Below are positions 25,291 to 34,334 of a stretch of DNA of 64,000 nt, piece after piece. A program made the translations under genes and the position numbers. The notes under the pieces are model-generated. The model was given only the letters and a program-made list of their open reading frames with translations. It was not told where the DNA came from and searched no databases. The DNA comes from Scandinavium lactucae (lineage in GTDB: Bacteria; Pseudomonadota; Gammaproteobacteria; Enterobacterales; Enterobacteriaceae): positions 1-64,000 of the forward strand of contig NZ_JAWXRD010000040.1 of NCBI RefSeq assembly GCF_033843265.1. Direction: 5' to 3'. Numbering within the stretch: position 1 is the first letter of the stretch; each line of letters starts with the position of its first letter.

Positions 25291-25320
25291 AAAAAAAAAG
25301 CCGCTGAACGTGTCAGCGGC
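25291..25320 (-). terminator. dtpA terminator
   Basis: On the minus strand GCCGCTGA (complement of 25313-25320) pairs with TCAGCGGC (complement of 25300-25307), followed by nine T residues, 28 nt after the dtpA stop. Confidence 0.92.
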
Positions 25321-25347
25321 CTAATTTATTCGGATTGCCGAAGAATG

Positions 25348-26853
25348 TTATGCAGTTGCCGTTTCGCGGGCTTTGTCAGCGGCATCATCTTCCTGGGTCA
25401 TACGATTCAGTTTCGGTGCAGTCAGCAGCATCAGGACTGCGATCACCGCAGTGGCGATGCCAATCTTCATGAACACATCACCGTAGACGTGCAGGGACAT
25501 CAGGGGATCAGTCACGTTTTCTGGAACTGCCATCAGGTTAGCCACGTTACCCGCGATGATGGCTGCACCGGCAGTGGTCAGGAACCAGCTACCCATGATG
25601 AAGCCCATCAGACGCTGTGGAACCAGCTGTGCAACCATCGCCAGGCCGAGACCGGAGATCATCAGCTCACCGATAGACTGCAGCGCATAGCTCAGAATCA
25701 GCCAGTTAACGGACACGATACCAGCATCGGTTGCGAACTTGGCACCCAGTGGCAGCACCAGGAAGGCCAGTGAACAGAGGATCATACCGAAGGCAAATTT
25801 GTGCGGCATCGGCATACGGTCGCCCATCTTGTTATAGATAGCGGCCAGGATTGGACTACCAATCATGATCCAGAATGGGTTCAGGGCCTGATACTGCTCT
25901 GGCTCGAACGCGATACCCAAAATGGAGTGCTCAACGTTACGGATAGCGAAGAAGTTCAGAGAGGTTGGCATCTGGCTGTACAGCACGAAGAATACAATCG
26001 CTTCAACCATCAGAATGAAGGCCACGATCATTTTACGACGCGCGGCACCTTTCATCGCGAAGGTCTCTTTCGCGAACAGGCAGATGATACCCAGAGCAAC
26101 CACGGCCAGAACCATACGAGCGATACCCTGGTTGTGCAGCAGCCAGGTGGCAATGGTCACCAGAACCACAACCCCAACGATGGTGGCCAGCAGTTTACCC
26201 ATGTGAACCGGGGCAAAGTCAGGCTTGGAACCGTAGCTTTTCACCCATTTCTGGCAGAACGCAAAGTTCACCACGGTAATACACATACCCACCACGCTCA
26301 GCGCAAACGCCGTGCTCCAGCCATATTTCGCGGCGAGCCACGGGGTCGCCAGCATAGAGAAGAAAGAACCGATGTTGATGGACATGTAGTACATGGTGAA
26401 TGCACCGTCCAGACGCGGGTCGTCTTTCTCATAACAGGTTGAAAGCAGGGCGGATGGGTTAGCTTTAAACAGGCCGTTACCCACAGCGATAGTCGCCATA
26501 CCCATATACACGACGGCGGCATCGTGCCCCGAGAAGGCCACCAGCGCATAACCAATCGCCAGCACAACCGCACCCAGCATAATGACACGCTTGGTACCGA
26601 GCACTTTATCACCCAGCCAGCCGCCTACAGCGACCAGACCATATACCAGTGCGCTGAAAGAGGAGAACAGCGTAATAGAATCCGCTTCGGACATACCCAG
26701 TTGTTTAACCAGGTAAACGGCCATGATGCCCTGAAGGCCGTAATAACCAAAGCGTTCCCACAGTTCAATTGAGAAAATGAGATAGAAAGATTTCGGTTGT
26801 TTGAAAGCGTTCAGACTCACGCTTTCAGTTGGTTTATTGTTTGCAGTAGACAC
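25348..26853 (-). CDS. dtpA: di/tripeptide:proton symporter DtpA
   Basis: Proton-coupled POT/PTR-family peptide importer of the inner membrane (also tppB, ydgR). I start at GTG (complement of 26851-26853) after a GAGGT site, giving 501 residues; the frame upstream to 27009 is not conserved. The ELWERFGYYG motif of helix 1 carries the ExxER proton-coupling residues. The FYxxINxG-type signature appears as MYYMSINIGSFFS. Fourteen helices are expected. The long 577-nt upstream gap suggests complex control. Confidence 0.97.
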   Translation of the reverse strand: MSTANNKPTESVSLNAFKQPKSFYLIFSIELWERFGYYGLQGIMAVYLVKQLGMSEADSITLFSSFSALVYGLVAVGGWLGDKVLGTKRVIMLGAVVLAIGYALVAFSGHDAAVVYMGMATIAVGNGLFKANPSALLSTCYEKDDPRLDGAFTMYYMSINIGSFFSMLATPWLAAKYGWSTAFALSVVGMCITVVNFAFCQKWVKSYGSKPDFAPVHMGKLLATIVGVVVLVTIATWLLHNQGIARMVLAVVALGIICLFAKETFAMKGAARRKMIVAFILMVEAIVFFVLYSQMPTSLNFFAIRNVEHSILGIAFEPEQYQALNPFWIMIGSPILAAIYNKMGDRMPMPHKFAFGMILCSLAFLVLPLGAKFATDAGIVSVNWLILSYALQSIGELMISGLGLAMVAQLVPQRLMGFIMGSWFLTTAGAAIIAGNVANLMAVPENVTDPLMSLHVYGDVFMKIGIATAVIAVLMLLTAPKLNRMTQEDDAADKARETATA

Positions 26854-27274
26854 ATATACCTCTTTTTTTACATCCCATATTAACGGGGTTCGTGGGCGTG
26901 ACGTTCGTTTTGACATCCGCCTTATAGTTATTCTTGGAGGGGAAAACGGCAGGTAATGTTCACTATCCTGGACAATCGCACAAGGGGTTTGTAATACTCT
27001 GTTACACATAACGAGGGCGTTATAATCGTCCGTTCATCTAAATGTTATTCAGCGTTTAACTTCGCCGTTTCGATTCTTCTGGTTTTTTTCACTAAAAAGG
27101 TGCCGATTTTCTGGGCTTGTGGCGATATGTTCTGCCGTTTTGCTTGCTGGGCAGTCATATAGGCCAATAATCCGAAAAATAGTGGTGATATGTCTGGTTA
27201 AAAAACAGTTAACCGCTGCATGAGCAAAGGCTTAGCTTCGTTTCTTTAACATCGTTTTAACGTGGTGTTATGGA

Positions 27275-27290
27275 AGTGATCTGTGTCACA
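27275..27290. promoter_or_regulatory. CRP-like binding site
   Basis: AGTGATCTGTGTCACA matches the CRP core TGTGA-N6-TCACA in nine of ten fixed positions. It is about 420 nt from dtpA and about 140 nt from the nth stop, so its target promoter is unclear. Confidence 0.6.
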
Positions 27291-27399
27291 TTTGTATAGA
27301 AATTTCAGTTGGAAAAAAAACGATTAACCTGTCCGAGCGATAACAGGCCAGATGATGCATTAGTCTGGAGGGGTTTTATGGACAATAAAATGGAGAGAA

Positions 27400-27419
27400 C
27401 GCCGTGCCGCGACACGGCG
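27400..27419 (-). terminator. hairpin after nth
   Basis: CGCCGTG (27400-27406) pairs with CACGGCG (27413-27419). On the minus strand the tail is TTCTCTCCATTTT, a weak U tract. Probable end of the rsx-nth transcript. Confidence 0.5.
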
Positions 27420-27430
27420 ATAAAACAGGA

Positions 27431-28066
27431 TCAGATATCGACTTTCTCTTTATATTCACAGAGGTCTTCAATCAAGCAGGAGCCGCAGCGCGGTTTACGT
27501 GCGACGCAGGTATAACGTCCGTGCAGAATGAACCAGTGATGGCAGTCGACTTTAAACTCGGCGGGGACCACTTTTAGCAGCTTATCTTCTACCTGCTCAA
27601 CGTTTTTCCCCGGCGCAAAGTTGGTGCGATTGCACACCCGGAAAATATGCGTATCCACCGCGATGGTCGGCCAGCCGAAGGCGGTGTTCAGCACCACATT
27701 GGCGGTTTTACGTCCGACACCGGGTAAAGCCTCCAGCGCCGCGCGGTCTTCCGGTACGACGCTGCCATGCTGTTCAATCAGGATCCGACAGGTCTTAATC
27801 ACGTTTTCGGCTTTGCTGTTAAACAGGCCGATAGTCTTGATGTATCCCTTCAGCCCGTCAACGCCGAGCGCCAGAATCGCTTCCGGCGTATTCGCCACCG
27901 GATAAAGTTTGGCGGTGGCTTTGTTAACGCTCACGTCGGTCGCTTGGGCTGAGAGCAGAACCGCAATCAGCAGCTCAAACGGCGTGGTGAAATTCAGTTC
28001 CGTGGTCGGGTGGGGATTGTTGTCACGTAATCGGGTGAGGATCTGGTGACGCTTCTCTTTATTCAT
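27431..28066 (-). CDS. nth: endonuclease III
   Basis: DNA glycosylase/AP lyase that removes oxidised pyrimidines. The 211 residues match the E. coli length. The helix-hairpin-helix LPGVGRKTANVVL holds the catalytic Lys near 120, with Asp138 in AVDTHIFRV. The [4Fe-4S] cluster cysteines are Cys187, 194, 197 and 203. The ATG overlaps the rsxE stop (TGATG), so nth is translationally coupled as last gene of the rsx operon. Confidence 0.98.
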   Translation of the reverse strand: MNKEKRHQILTRLRDNNPHPTTELNFTTPFELLIAVLLSAQATDVSVNKATAKLYPVANTPEAILALGVDGLKGYIKTIGLFNSKAENVIKTCRILIEQHGSVVPEDRAALEALPGVGRKTANVVLNTAFGWPTIAVDTHIFRVCNRTNFAPGKNVEQVEDKLLKVVPAEFKVDCHHWFILHGRYTCVARKPRCGSCLIEDLCEYKEKVDI

Positions 28067-28770
28067 CAAGCTTTCCCTGGCGTGGTTTTCACATCCGGCG
28101 CAACTTCACAATGGTTACGTACGGTGCTGGCTTTCTGCTTCGCGCGCTGATCGATAACGTATTTAATCGCCAGCAGCATTCCCAGACCAATGAACGCACC
28201 CGGGGGCAGCATCGCCAGCAGGAATGGCGTGTCGGTATGGAAAACTTCAATGCGCAGGGCTTTGGCCCAGCCGCCGAGCAGCCCATCAGCGCCGTCAAAC
28301 AGGGTGCCGTTGCCGAGAATCTCACGAATAGAGCCCAGCACAAACATCGCACAGGTGGCACCCATGCCAATCGAGAAACCGTCCAGGGCCGACAGCATCG
28401 GGCCTTTCTTAGCGGCGAACGCTTCGGCGCGCCCGACCACGATACAGTTGGTCACGATCAGCGGAATAAAAATTCCCAGCGACTGATACAGCCCAAACGC
28501 ATAGGCGTTGATCAGCATCTGCACCGAACTCACCACCGAGGCGATAATCATGACGTATATCGGAATACGAATTTCCGATGGTGTCCAACGGCGCAACAGG
28601 GAGATAAACAGGTTAGTCAGGGTTAAGACCAGCGTGGTGGCCAGTCCCAGCCCGAGGGCGTTAGTCGCCGTCGAGGTCACAGCCAGCAGCGGGCACAGGC
28701 CCAATAGCTGCACCAGCGAGGAGTTGTTTTTCCATAATCCCTGAACAATAACGTCTTTGATTTCGCTCAT
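28066..28770 (-). CDS. rsxE: electron transport complex subunit RsxE
   Basis: Six-helix inner-membrane subunit of the RsxABCDGE complex, homologous to NqrD/RnfE. The complex couples ion flow to electron transfer and keeps SoxR reduced. At 234 residues it has the paired-helix core LGLCPLLAVTSTATNALGLG, whose conserved cysteine (also in TNCIVVGRAEAFA) contributes to the intramembrane Fe-S site shared with RsxA. It is 3 nt from rsxG. Confidence 0.95.
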   Translation of the reverse strand: MSEIKDVIVQGLWKNNSSLVQLLGLCPLLAVTSTATNALGLGLATTLVLTLTNLFISLLRRWTPSEIRIPIYVMIIASVVSSVQMLINAYAFGLYQSLGIFIPLIVTNCIVVGRAEAFAAKKGPMLSALDGFSIGMGATCAMFVLGSIREILGNGTLFDGADGLLGGWAKALRIEVFHTDTPFLLAMLPPGAFIGLGMLLAIKYVIDQRAKQKASTVRNHCEVAPDVKTTPGKA

Positions 28771-28773
28771 GAT

Positions 28774-29394
28774 TTACTCTTCACAGGGGGTAAGTTCGTT
28801 AATCTGCTGCGGCAACGTCTGCGCAAACAGTCCGGCACGCTTCACGGCGTTCACCACTGCACGCGGGGTGATAGTCGCCCCGGTAAACTGGTCGAACTCA
28901 CCACCATCTTTTTTCACCGCCCACTGGCTGTCACTTGCTGAGTGGATAATTTTTCCGGCAAAACGGGTTATCCAGTCGGAATGGCGCAGTTCAATCTTAT
29001 CGCCTAAACCTGGCGTTTCATGATGCTCAGTCACGCGCGACCCCAGCACCGTGCCGTTAAAATCGGCACCCACCAGCAACTGAATGGCACCGGAATAACC
29101 GTCCGGAGCTGTCGCCTCCATCACTACTGCGACCGGGGTGTCGTCTTTACGGGCAATATAAATCTTGTGGCTGCCTTTCCCCAGTTCAGGAGCGTTCAGC
29201 ACATAGCAGCTTTTCAGCAAGTCGTTATTATAGCTATCTTGCGTCACCACCTGATCGAACAGCGCCATCTGCTGTTTGGCAGACTGCGTATCAATGGTGC
29301 TTTTGGTCATCTGGTTAATTATGGCCGTCATCCCGGTGGCACCGGCGGCGAAAAGCGCCAACGTGATGCCATGTTTGCGAATCGTAGTCAGCAT
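28774..29394 (-). CDS. rsxG: electron transport complex subunit RsxG
   Basis: Membrane-anchored flavoprotein of the Rsx complex, with one N-terminal helix (about 8-28) and a periplasmic FMN domain. FMN is linked through phosphate to the Thr of the motif FTGATITPRAVV near residue 175. Length 206 agrees with E. coli. It lies 8 nt downstream of rsxD in the same operon. Confidence 0.95.
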   Translation of the reverse strand: MLTTIRKHGITLALFAAGATGMTAIINQMTKSTIDTQSAKQQMALFDQVVTQDSYNNDLLKSCYVLNAPELGKGSHKIYIARKDDTPVAVVMEATAPDGYSGAIQLLVGADFNGTVLGSRVTEHHETPGLGDKIELRHSDWITRFAGKIIHSASDSQWAVKKDGGEFDQFTGATITPRAVVNAVKRAGLFAQTLPQQINELTPCEE

Positions 29395-29402
29395 GGTCGG
29401 TC

Positions 29403-30455
29403 TCAGCGGTGTCCGTAAACGCGCGGGCGCGTGTAGTAATCAATCAGCGGCACGGTAATGTTGGCCAGCAAGGTGGCAAAGGCCACGCCATCCGGATAGC
29501 CGCCAAAGCTGCGAATCAGCCATACCAGGACACCCGCCAGCGCGCCGTAGACCAGCCGCCCGCGATTGGTGGTCGAGGCGGTTACCGGGTCGGTCAGAAT
29601 AAAGAATGCGCCGAGCATGGTGGCCCCTGAGAGCATATGCATTTGCGGGGACGCCAGTGTTTCAGGCGAGAAAATCCAGCCTAGCGTAGAGCACACGGCC
29701 AGCGTCAGCAGGAAACTCACCGGAATATGCCAGCGAATAGCGCGCTGCCACAGCAGGAACAAGCCGCCTGCCAGGTAGGCCACGTTCACCCACTGCCAGC
29801 CAATTCCGGCCAGCGCACCGCGATAAATCGACGCGTTCAGAATGTCGCTTACGCTATGCCCGGCGTGCAGTGACGTTTTGAAGGTATCAAGTGGCGTTGC
29901 CTGACTGATCCCGTCCACGCCCATGCGCAGGGTGTTGATGTCAGCCCCGGTCGCGGTATGGCCGCTGAAGATTATCTGCAACGTATCCATCAGGCCTGGG
30001 GTGGTGATGGCGATTTCCTGCGGCGGCAGCCAGGACGTCATCTGCACCGGGAACGAAATCAGTAGCACCACATAGCCAATCATCGCCGGGTTAAACGGAT
30101 TCTGACCCAGGCCACCGTACAATTGCTTGGCGATAACGACCGCAAAAGCGGTGCCGAGCACAATCATCCACCAGGGTGCCATGGAAGGAATACTGATAGC
30201 TAATAGCAGACCGGTCAGCAGGGCGGCGTTATCCTGCAGCGTGTGTAGCACATTCTGTTTACGCAGACGAAGGATGGCGGCCTCTGCACCCCAGGCCGTA
30301 AGGCTTGCCAGCACTATCTGAACGAGCGTCCCCCAGCCAAAAAACCAGGTCTGAATAGCGATGCCCGGCACGGCCGCCAGCAGTACCAGCAGCATAATGC
30401 GCGAGGTCTGGCGATGGTTATGGGTATAAGGAGAGCTTGCGATTTTAAAAACCAT
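29403..30455 (-). CDS. rsxD: electron transport complex subunit RsxD
   Basis: Polytopic NqrB/RnfD-type subunit of 350 residues. Covalent FMN attachment is expected at the Thr of LSGATMLGAFFILTDPVT near residue 187. Helices fill most of the chain, for example ILLAVPG... at the N-terminus and the GGYPDGVAFATLLANITVPL C-terminal segment. It is directly adjacent to rsxC with no intergenic base. Confidence 0.95.
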   Translation of the reverse strand: MVFKIASSPYTHNHRQTSRIMLLVLLAAVPGIAIQTWFFGWGTLVQIVLASLTAWGAEAAILRLRKQNVLHTLQDNAALLTGLLLAISIPSMAPWWMIVLGTAFAVVIAKQLYGGLGQNPFNPAMIGYVVLLISFPVQMTSWLPPQEIAITTPGLMDTLQIIFSGHTATGADINTLRMGVDGISQATPLDTFKTSLHAGHSVSDILNASIYRGALAGIGWQWVNVAYLAGGLFLLWQRAIRWHIPVSFLLTLAVCSTLGWIFSPETLASPQMHMLSGATMLGAFFILTDPVTASTTNRGRLVYGALAGVLVWLIRSFGGYPDGVAFATLLANITVPLIDYYTRPRVYGHR

Positions 30456-32588
30456 TTATTCCTCGTTCACTGCCTGTTTTTCTGCTTTGCGTGCTTTCGC
30501 TCGGGCGATAGCCGCTTCAACGGCGGCTTTACGCGGATCGATGGTTTCAGCCACCGGTTCATTGGCGGCTTCTTTTTCGGCTTTCCGCGCTTTGGCACGG
30601 GCGATGGCGGCTTCCACAGCGGCCTTGCGCGGGTCGACGGTTTCAGGCGTCGGTTCCGCAGCGCGCTGCTGTTCAGCTTTCCGTGCTTTGGCACGAGCGA
30701 TCGCCGCTTCCACAGCGGCTTTACGCGGATCGACGGTTTCAGGCGTCGGTTCCGCAGCCGGTTGCTGTTCAGCTTTCCGCGCTTTGGCACGGGCGATCGC
30801 CGCTTCCACAGCGGCCTTGCGCGGGTCGACGGTTTCAGACATCGGTTCCGCAGCGGGTTGCTGTTCAGCTTTCCGCGCTTTAGCCCGGGCGATGGCCGCT
30901 TCCACAGCGGCTTTACGCGGATCGATGGCTGCACTCGCCGACTCAACGGTTGTGTCGTGCTGTTGTTTTTCAGCCTGTGCGGCACGCGCCTGTGCTTTTC
31001 GCGCTTCGCGGGCGGCGATCACTGCGCTGTTATCGGGCTTAGCCCCGGCCTGAACGATAATCGGCTGCGAGGCCTGCTGTTTCTCGCGCACACGGTTCAG
31101 CGCGGCGTTAATCGCATCCTGATCCTGCGCGGCAGGCTGTACAGCAGACTGTTTGTGACGTTCCTGGCGCGCCGCTTTTTCACGTTCCAGACGCTCGGCG
31201 CGGGCTTCAAAGCGGGCTTTAGCCTCAGCGGCACGTTTTTCTTCCAGGCGAATGGCGGCAATCTCGGCCTTTTCCTGGCGGAAATACTGCACCAGCGGAA
31301 TATTGCTTGGGCAAACCCACGCGCAGGCCCCGCATTCGATACAGTCGGAAAGGTTGTGCGCGGTGGCTTTGTCGTGCTGCTGGCCTTTACTGAACCAATA
31401 TAGCTGCTGTGGGAGCAAATCAGCCGGGCAGGAGTCGGCGCAAGCGCTGCAACGAATACACCCTTTTTCTTCTTGCTGCTCACCCATCTCACTGGCGGAA
31501 GGTGCCAGTAAGCAGTTGGTGATTTTCACCACCGGGACATCCAGCCACGGCAGGGTAAAGCCCATCAATGGACCGCCCATGATCACCATCTGTTCTGGGC
31601 CAGGACAGAAGCCCGCGTCTTCGAGCAGATGACGCACCGGGGTGCCTAAACGAGCCCAAACGTTGCCCGGACGCGAGACAGATTCCCCGGTGAGGGTCAC
31701 TACGCGCTCGGTCAGCGGTTCGCCGTCGATCACCGCCCGTTTCACGGCAAACGCGGTGCCGACGTTTTGCATCAGTACGCCGATATCTGACGACCGCCCG
31801 CCGTGCGGCACCTGTTTCCCGGTCAGTATTTGCGTCAACTGCTTGGCACCGCCGGACGGGTACTTGGTGGGGATCACCCGCAGGCTGATGCCGTGGGTAT
31901 TGGCCAGCACCGCACGCATCATCGAAATGGCCTGCGGTTTGTTGTCTTCCACGCCAATCAGCACCTCTTTGGGCTGCAGAATGTGCGCCAGAATACGGAT
32001 GCCCTCGACGATTTGCGCCGCACAGTCCTGCATCAAACGGTCGTCAGCGGTGATATAGGGTTCACATTCCGCCGCGTTGACGATCAGCGTCTCGATTTTA
32101 TCGCCGCCGCCGTTGAGCTTAACCCCGGTCGGGAAACCCGCGCCGCCGAGACCAGCCACGCCGAAATCATGAATGCGTTCAATCAGCGCCTCGCGGCTCT
32201 GCTGCTGCCAGTCGCTCCAGCCGTCGCGATCAATCCAGCGGTCCTCACCGTCGGCCTCGATGATGACGCTCATTTCTGCCAGTGCTGAGGGATGAGCGGT
32301 GGAGTGGGGCGCAATGGCAATCACGGTACCGGACGTCGGTGCATGTACCGGCAGCATTCTGCCCCAGCCACGCGTCAAGGGCTGACCGCGCAGGACGTGC
32401 TCGCCTACGCTCACGGTCAGTTCACCTTCGGTGCCTATATGTTGTTTGAGTGGCATCACGTAACGCTGCGCAAGAGGAACCTGGCGCAGCGGCGTGCCAT
32501 TCGACTGTGTCTTCATTTCAGGAGGATGAATCCCCCCTTCGAAATCCCAGATTTTGTCCTTTCTGAACGCGGAGAATAACTTAAGCAT
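30456..32588 (-). CDS. rsxC: electron transport complex subunit RsxC with C-terminal repeats
   Basis: Peripheral subunit that receives electrons, probably from NADH, and carries two [4Fe-4S] clusters: CIRCSACADSCP and CIECGACAWVCP (about 368-420). The N-terminal part has the SLBB and NADH/FMN-binding fold typical of RnfC. At 710 residues it is a little shorter than K-12 RsxC. Most of that difference lies in the C-terminal tail, which is five tandem 32-residue repeats (DPRKAAVEAAIARAKARKAE...), Ala/Lys/Arg-rich and probably helical. The start overlaps rsxB by 8 nt. Confidence 0.95.
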   Translation of the reverse strand: MLKLFSAFRKDKIWDFEGGIHPPEMKTQSNGTPLRQVPLAQRYVMPLKQHIGTEGELTVSVGEHVLRGQPLTRGWGRMLPVHAPTSGTVIAIAPHSTAHPSALAEMSVIIEADGEDRWIDRDGWSDWQQQSREALIERIHDFGVAGLGGAGFPTGVKLNGGGDKIETLIVNAAECEPYITADDRLMQDCAAQIVEGIRILAHILQPKEVLIGVEDNKPQAISMMRAVLANTHGISLRVIPTKYPSGGAKQLTQILTGKQVPHGGRSSDIGVLMQNVGTAFAVKRAVIDGEPLTERVVTLTGESVSRPGNVWARLGTPVRHLLEDAGFCPGPEQMVIMGGPLMGFTLPWLDVPVVKITNCLLAPSASEMGEQQEEKGCIRCSACADSCPADLLPQQLYWFSKGQQHDKATAHNLSDCIECGACAWVCPSNIPLVQYFRQEKAEIAAIRLEEKRAAEAKARFEARAERLEREKAARQERHKQSAVQPAAQDQDAINAALNRVREKQQASQPIIVQAGAKPDNSAVIAAREARKAQARAAQAEKQQHDTTVESASAAIDPRKAAVEAAIARAKARKAEQQPAAEPMSETVDPRKAAVEAAIARAKARKAEQQPAAEPTPETVDPRKAAVEAAIARAKARKAEQQRAAEPTPETVDPRKAAVEAAIARAKARKAEKEAANEPVAETIDPRKAAVEAAIARAKARKAEKQAVNEE
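30468..30930 (-). repeat. five 96-bp tandem repeats in rsxC
   Basis: The 96-nt unit encodes 32 residues beginning DPRKAAVEAAIARAKARKAE. Five units are present, with the last shortened. The three middle units differ at few positions, suggesting recent duplication or gene conversion. The frame is kept throughout. Confidence 0.9.
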
Positions 32589-33159
32589 GGTGTTCCACTG
32601 GAATAATACGCACTGGAATGGTTTGTAGATCCCACTTCCAGCTGTCGGTCGTCTCGGCGACCGGACGTAATTCGATACACTGCGTCGGACACGGCGCGAC
32701 GCACAGATTGCACCCGGTACAGAGGTCGGTCACCACGGTATGCATGGCGCGCGTGGCACCGACGATGGCATCCACCGGGCAGGCCTGAATACATTTGGTG
32801 CAGCCAATACAATTCGGCTCGTCAATAACCGCAATCATGCGAACCGGCTCAGCGGCCTGTTCGTCGCCGTCGATTGGCTGCGGGTCTACGTTTAGCAGGG
32901 TAGCAATTTTCAGCATCACCGCTTCGCCACCGGGGGCGCAACGGTTGATTTTCTCACCCTGGCTGCCGACGGCTTCTGCGTAGGGACGGCAGCCGGGATA
33001 GCCGCATTGCCCACATTGGCTCTGCGGCAGGATTTCATCAATTTTTTCCACCACCGGATCGTCTTGTACCGCAAAGCGGCGCGAGGCATATCCGAGAATG
33101 CCGCCAAAAATCAGGCCTAACAGGCTGAGGGCAGCGATGGCAATCCACACTAACGTCAT
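32581..33159 (-). CDS. rsxB: electron transport complex subunit RsxB
   Basis: Iron-sulphur subunit of 192 residues. The N-terminal helix (about 5-25) anchors it. A four-Cys Fe-S domain follows (CGQCGYPGCRPYAEA near 49-63). Two ferredoxin-type [4Fe-4S] motifs, CIGCTKCIQACP and CTGCNLCVAPCP, fill about 115-160. Its start shares a base with the rsxA stop, and its end overlaps rsxC by 8 nt, consistent with coupled translation. Confidence 0.96.
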   Translation of the reverse strand: MTLVWIAIAALSLLGLIFGGILGYASRRFAVQDDPVVEKIDEILPQSQCGQCGYPGCRPYAEAVGSQGEKINRCAPGGEAVMLKIATLLNVDPQPIDGDEQAAEPVRMIAVIDEPNCIGCTKCIQACPVDAIVGATRAMHTVVTDLCTGCNLCVAPCPTQCIELRPVAETTDSWKWDLQTIPVRIIPVEHHA

Positions 33160-33740
33160 TACAACTTCACCAAACCACTAAAGCCCATAAAGGCCAGAGA
33201 CATCAGCCCGGCGGTAATCAGCGCAATGGCATTCCCGCGGAACGGGGCAGGGACATCGGCCACCACCAGACGCTCACGAATCGCTGCGAACAGCACCATC
33301 ACCAGCGAAAAACCGACTGCCGCGGAGAAACCGTACAGCGCCGATTGCAGGAAGTTATGCCCGAGGTTGATGTTTAACAGTGCCACGCCGAGCACCGCAC
33401 AGTTGGTGGTAATCAGCGGCAGGAAAATCCCCAGCAGGCGATACAACGCCGGGCTGGTTTTGCGCACCACCATCTCGGTGAACTGCACCACTACGGCGAT
33501 GACCAGAATAAAGGCCAGCGTGCGCAGGTAAATCAGATTTAGCGGAATGAGGATCCAGGTATCTATCAGCCACGCGCAGACCGAGGCCAGCGTCATCACG
33601 AAGGTGGTGGCAAGACCCATTCCCATAGCCGTTTCCAGTTTTTTGGAAACGCCCATAAACGGGCACAGTCCAAGGAACTTCACCAGAACGAAGTTATTAA
33701 CAAGAACAGTGCCGACGAAAAGCAGCAGGTAATCAGTCAT
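33159..33740 (-). CDS. rsxA: electron transport complex subunit RsxA
   Basis: Six-helix membrane subunit homologous to NqrE/RnfA and first gene of the rsxABCDGE-nth operon. The start at ATG (complement of 33738-33740) gives 193 residues beginning MTDYLLLFVGT; the frame is open further but not conserved. The FLGLCPFMGVSKKLE and ITTNCAVLGVAL segments hold the cysteines that pair with RsxE. Confidence 0.96.
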   Translation of the reverse strand: MTDYLLLFVGTVLVNNFVLVKFLGLCPFMGVSKKLETAMGMGLATTFVMTLASVCAWLIDTWILIPLNLIYLRTLAFILVIAVVVQFTEMVVRKTSPALYRLLGIFLPLITTNCAVLGVALLNINLGHNFLQSALYGFSAAVGFSLVMVLFAAIRERLVVADVPAPFRGNAIALITAGLMSLAFMGFSGLVKL

Positions 33741-33755
33741 AGTGAGCCTGAAACG

Positions 33756-33797
33756 AAAAAAAAGCCGCCTATTATCGGACAAACCGCAGCAGGCGAC
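33756..33797 (-). terminator. terminator between ydgK and rsxA
   Basis: On the minus strand GTCGCCTG (complement of 33790-33797) pairs with TAGGCGGC (complement of 33764-33771), with two G-U pairs and an 18-nt loop, followed by eight T residues. It ends ydgK transcripts or attenuates entry into rsx. Confidence 0.65.
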
Positions 33798-33818
33798 AAC
33801 AGGTTATCTGTAGGGTTA

Positions 33819-34259
33819 TTACGGATTCACAAAGGTCCGCTTTACACGCGTGGAACGCTTAAAGTACGGAACCAGCAACGCAGTGGCCAGCAACGGGAAC
33901 AGCAGCTGGCGCAACGCAAGGGCATCGGAGACCGGCGCGAAGGCGAAGGCTTTCACCGCCAGCAGCACCGAAATCAGCAGCCAGATAATATAGTGCTTCG
34001 GCACCAGCTTGCGGCGTTTAAAGAAAGCGGCGGTCAGCCAGAAGGTATAGGCCCACATCGCAACGGCAAAGACCATCGACAGCAGCCACAGGCTCAGGTT
34101 TGTCGCGCTTAAAGCGCCCAGGTTGCTGCGTGCAGCAGGGGACAGTAACACACCTGCGTATAACAAAATGGCAAGCGATGCGCTGATCAAGGCCACAATC
34201 AGCCATGCAAGCGGGGCAAATAGCCAACCACCAATACGTTCTGTGGGTTCAGTGGACAT
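33819..34259 (-). CDS. ydgK: DUF2569 inner-membrane protein YdgK
   Basis: Four-helix membrane protein of unknown function. ATG (complement of 34257-34259) gives 146 residues beginning MSTEPTERIGGWLF; the frame upstream to 34286 is not conserved. The GGWL motif before helix 1 is typical of DUF2569. It lies between cnu and rsxA as in E. coli, and a terminator follows. Confidence 0.87.
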   Translation of the reverse strand: MSTEPTERIGGWLFAPLAWLIVALISASLAILLYAGVLLSPAARSNLGALSATNLSLWLLSMVFAVAMWAYTFWLTAAFFKRRKLVPKHYIIWLLISVLLAVKAFAFAPVSDALALRQLLFPLLATALLVPYFKRSTRVKRTFVNP

Positions 34260-34334
34260 TACGTCTCCGGAATCAGCGTCAGTCAAAAAAGCAGGGCGAG
34301 AAGTATAAGCAACTGACGCGTGAGAAAACAGTCT

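Larger units (their letters stand above)
26854..27430. other. dtpA upstream region (577 nt)
   Basis: No conserved gene. It contains a CRP-like site (27275-27290), an AT-rich stretch with TATAAT on the plus strand at 27021-27026, and a GC hairpin next to nth. A 45-codon frame (27378-27515) with a GGAGGGG ribosome site runs antisense into nth and is not a convincing gene. The dtpA promoter should lie here, but I cannot place it with confidence. Confidence 0.5.

Noticed and set aside
27378..27515. 45-codon frame with a GGAGGGG ribosome site upstream of and into nth
   Set aside because: It runs antisense through the nth 3' end, has unremarkable composition and resembles no known small protein. 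It is kept only as a remote possibility.
30468..30930. Regular repeats that might suggest a CRISPR-like array
   Set aside because: The units are in-frame coding repeats with no unique spacers between short palindromic repeats, and no cas genes are present.
30414..31403. Phe/Gly/Arg-rich repetitive plus-strand frame opposite rsxC
   Set aside because: The repeats come from the RsxC 96-bp units read on the other strand. There is no independent start signal or homology.
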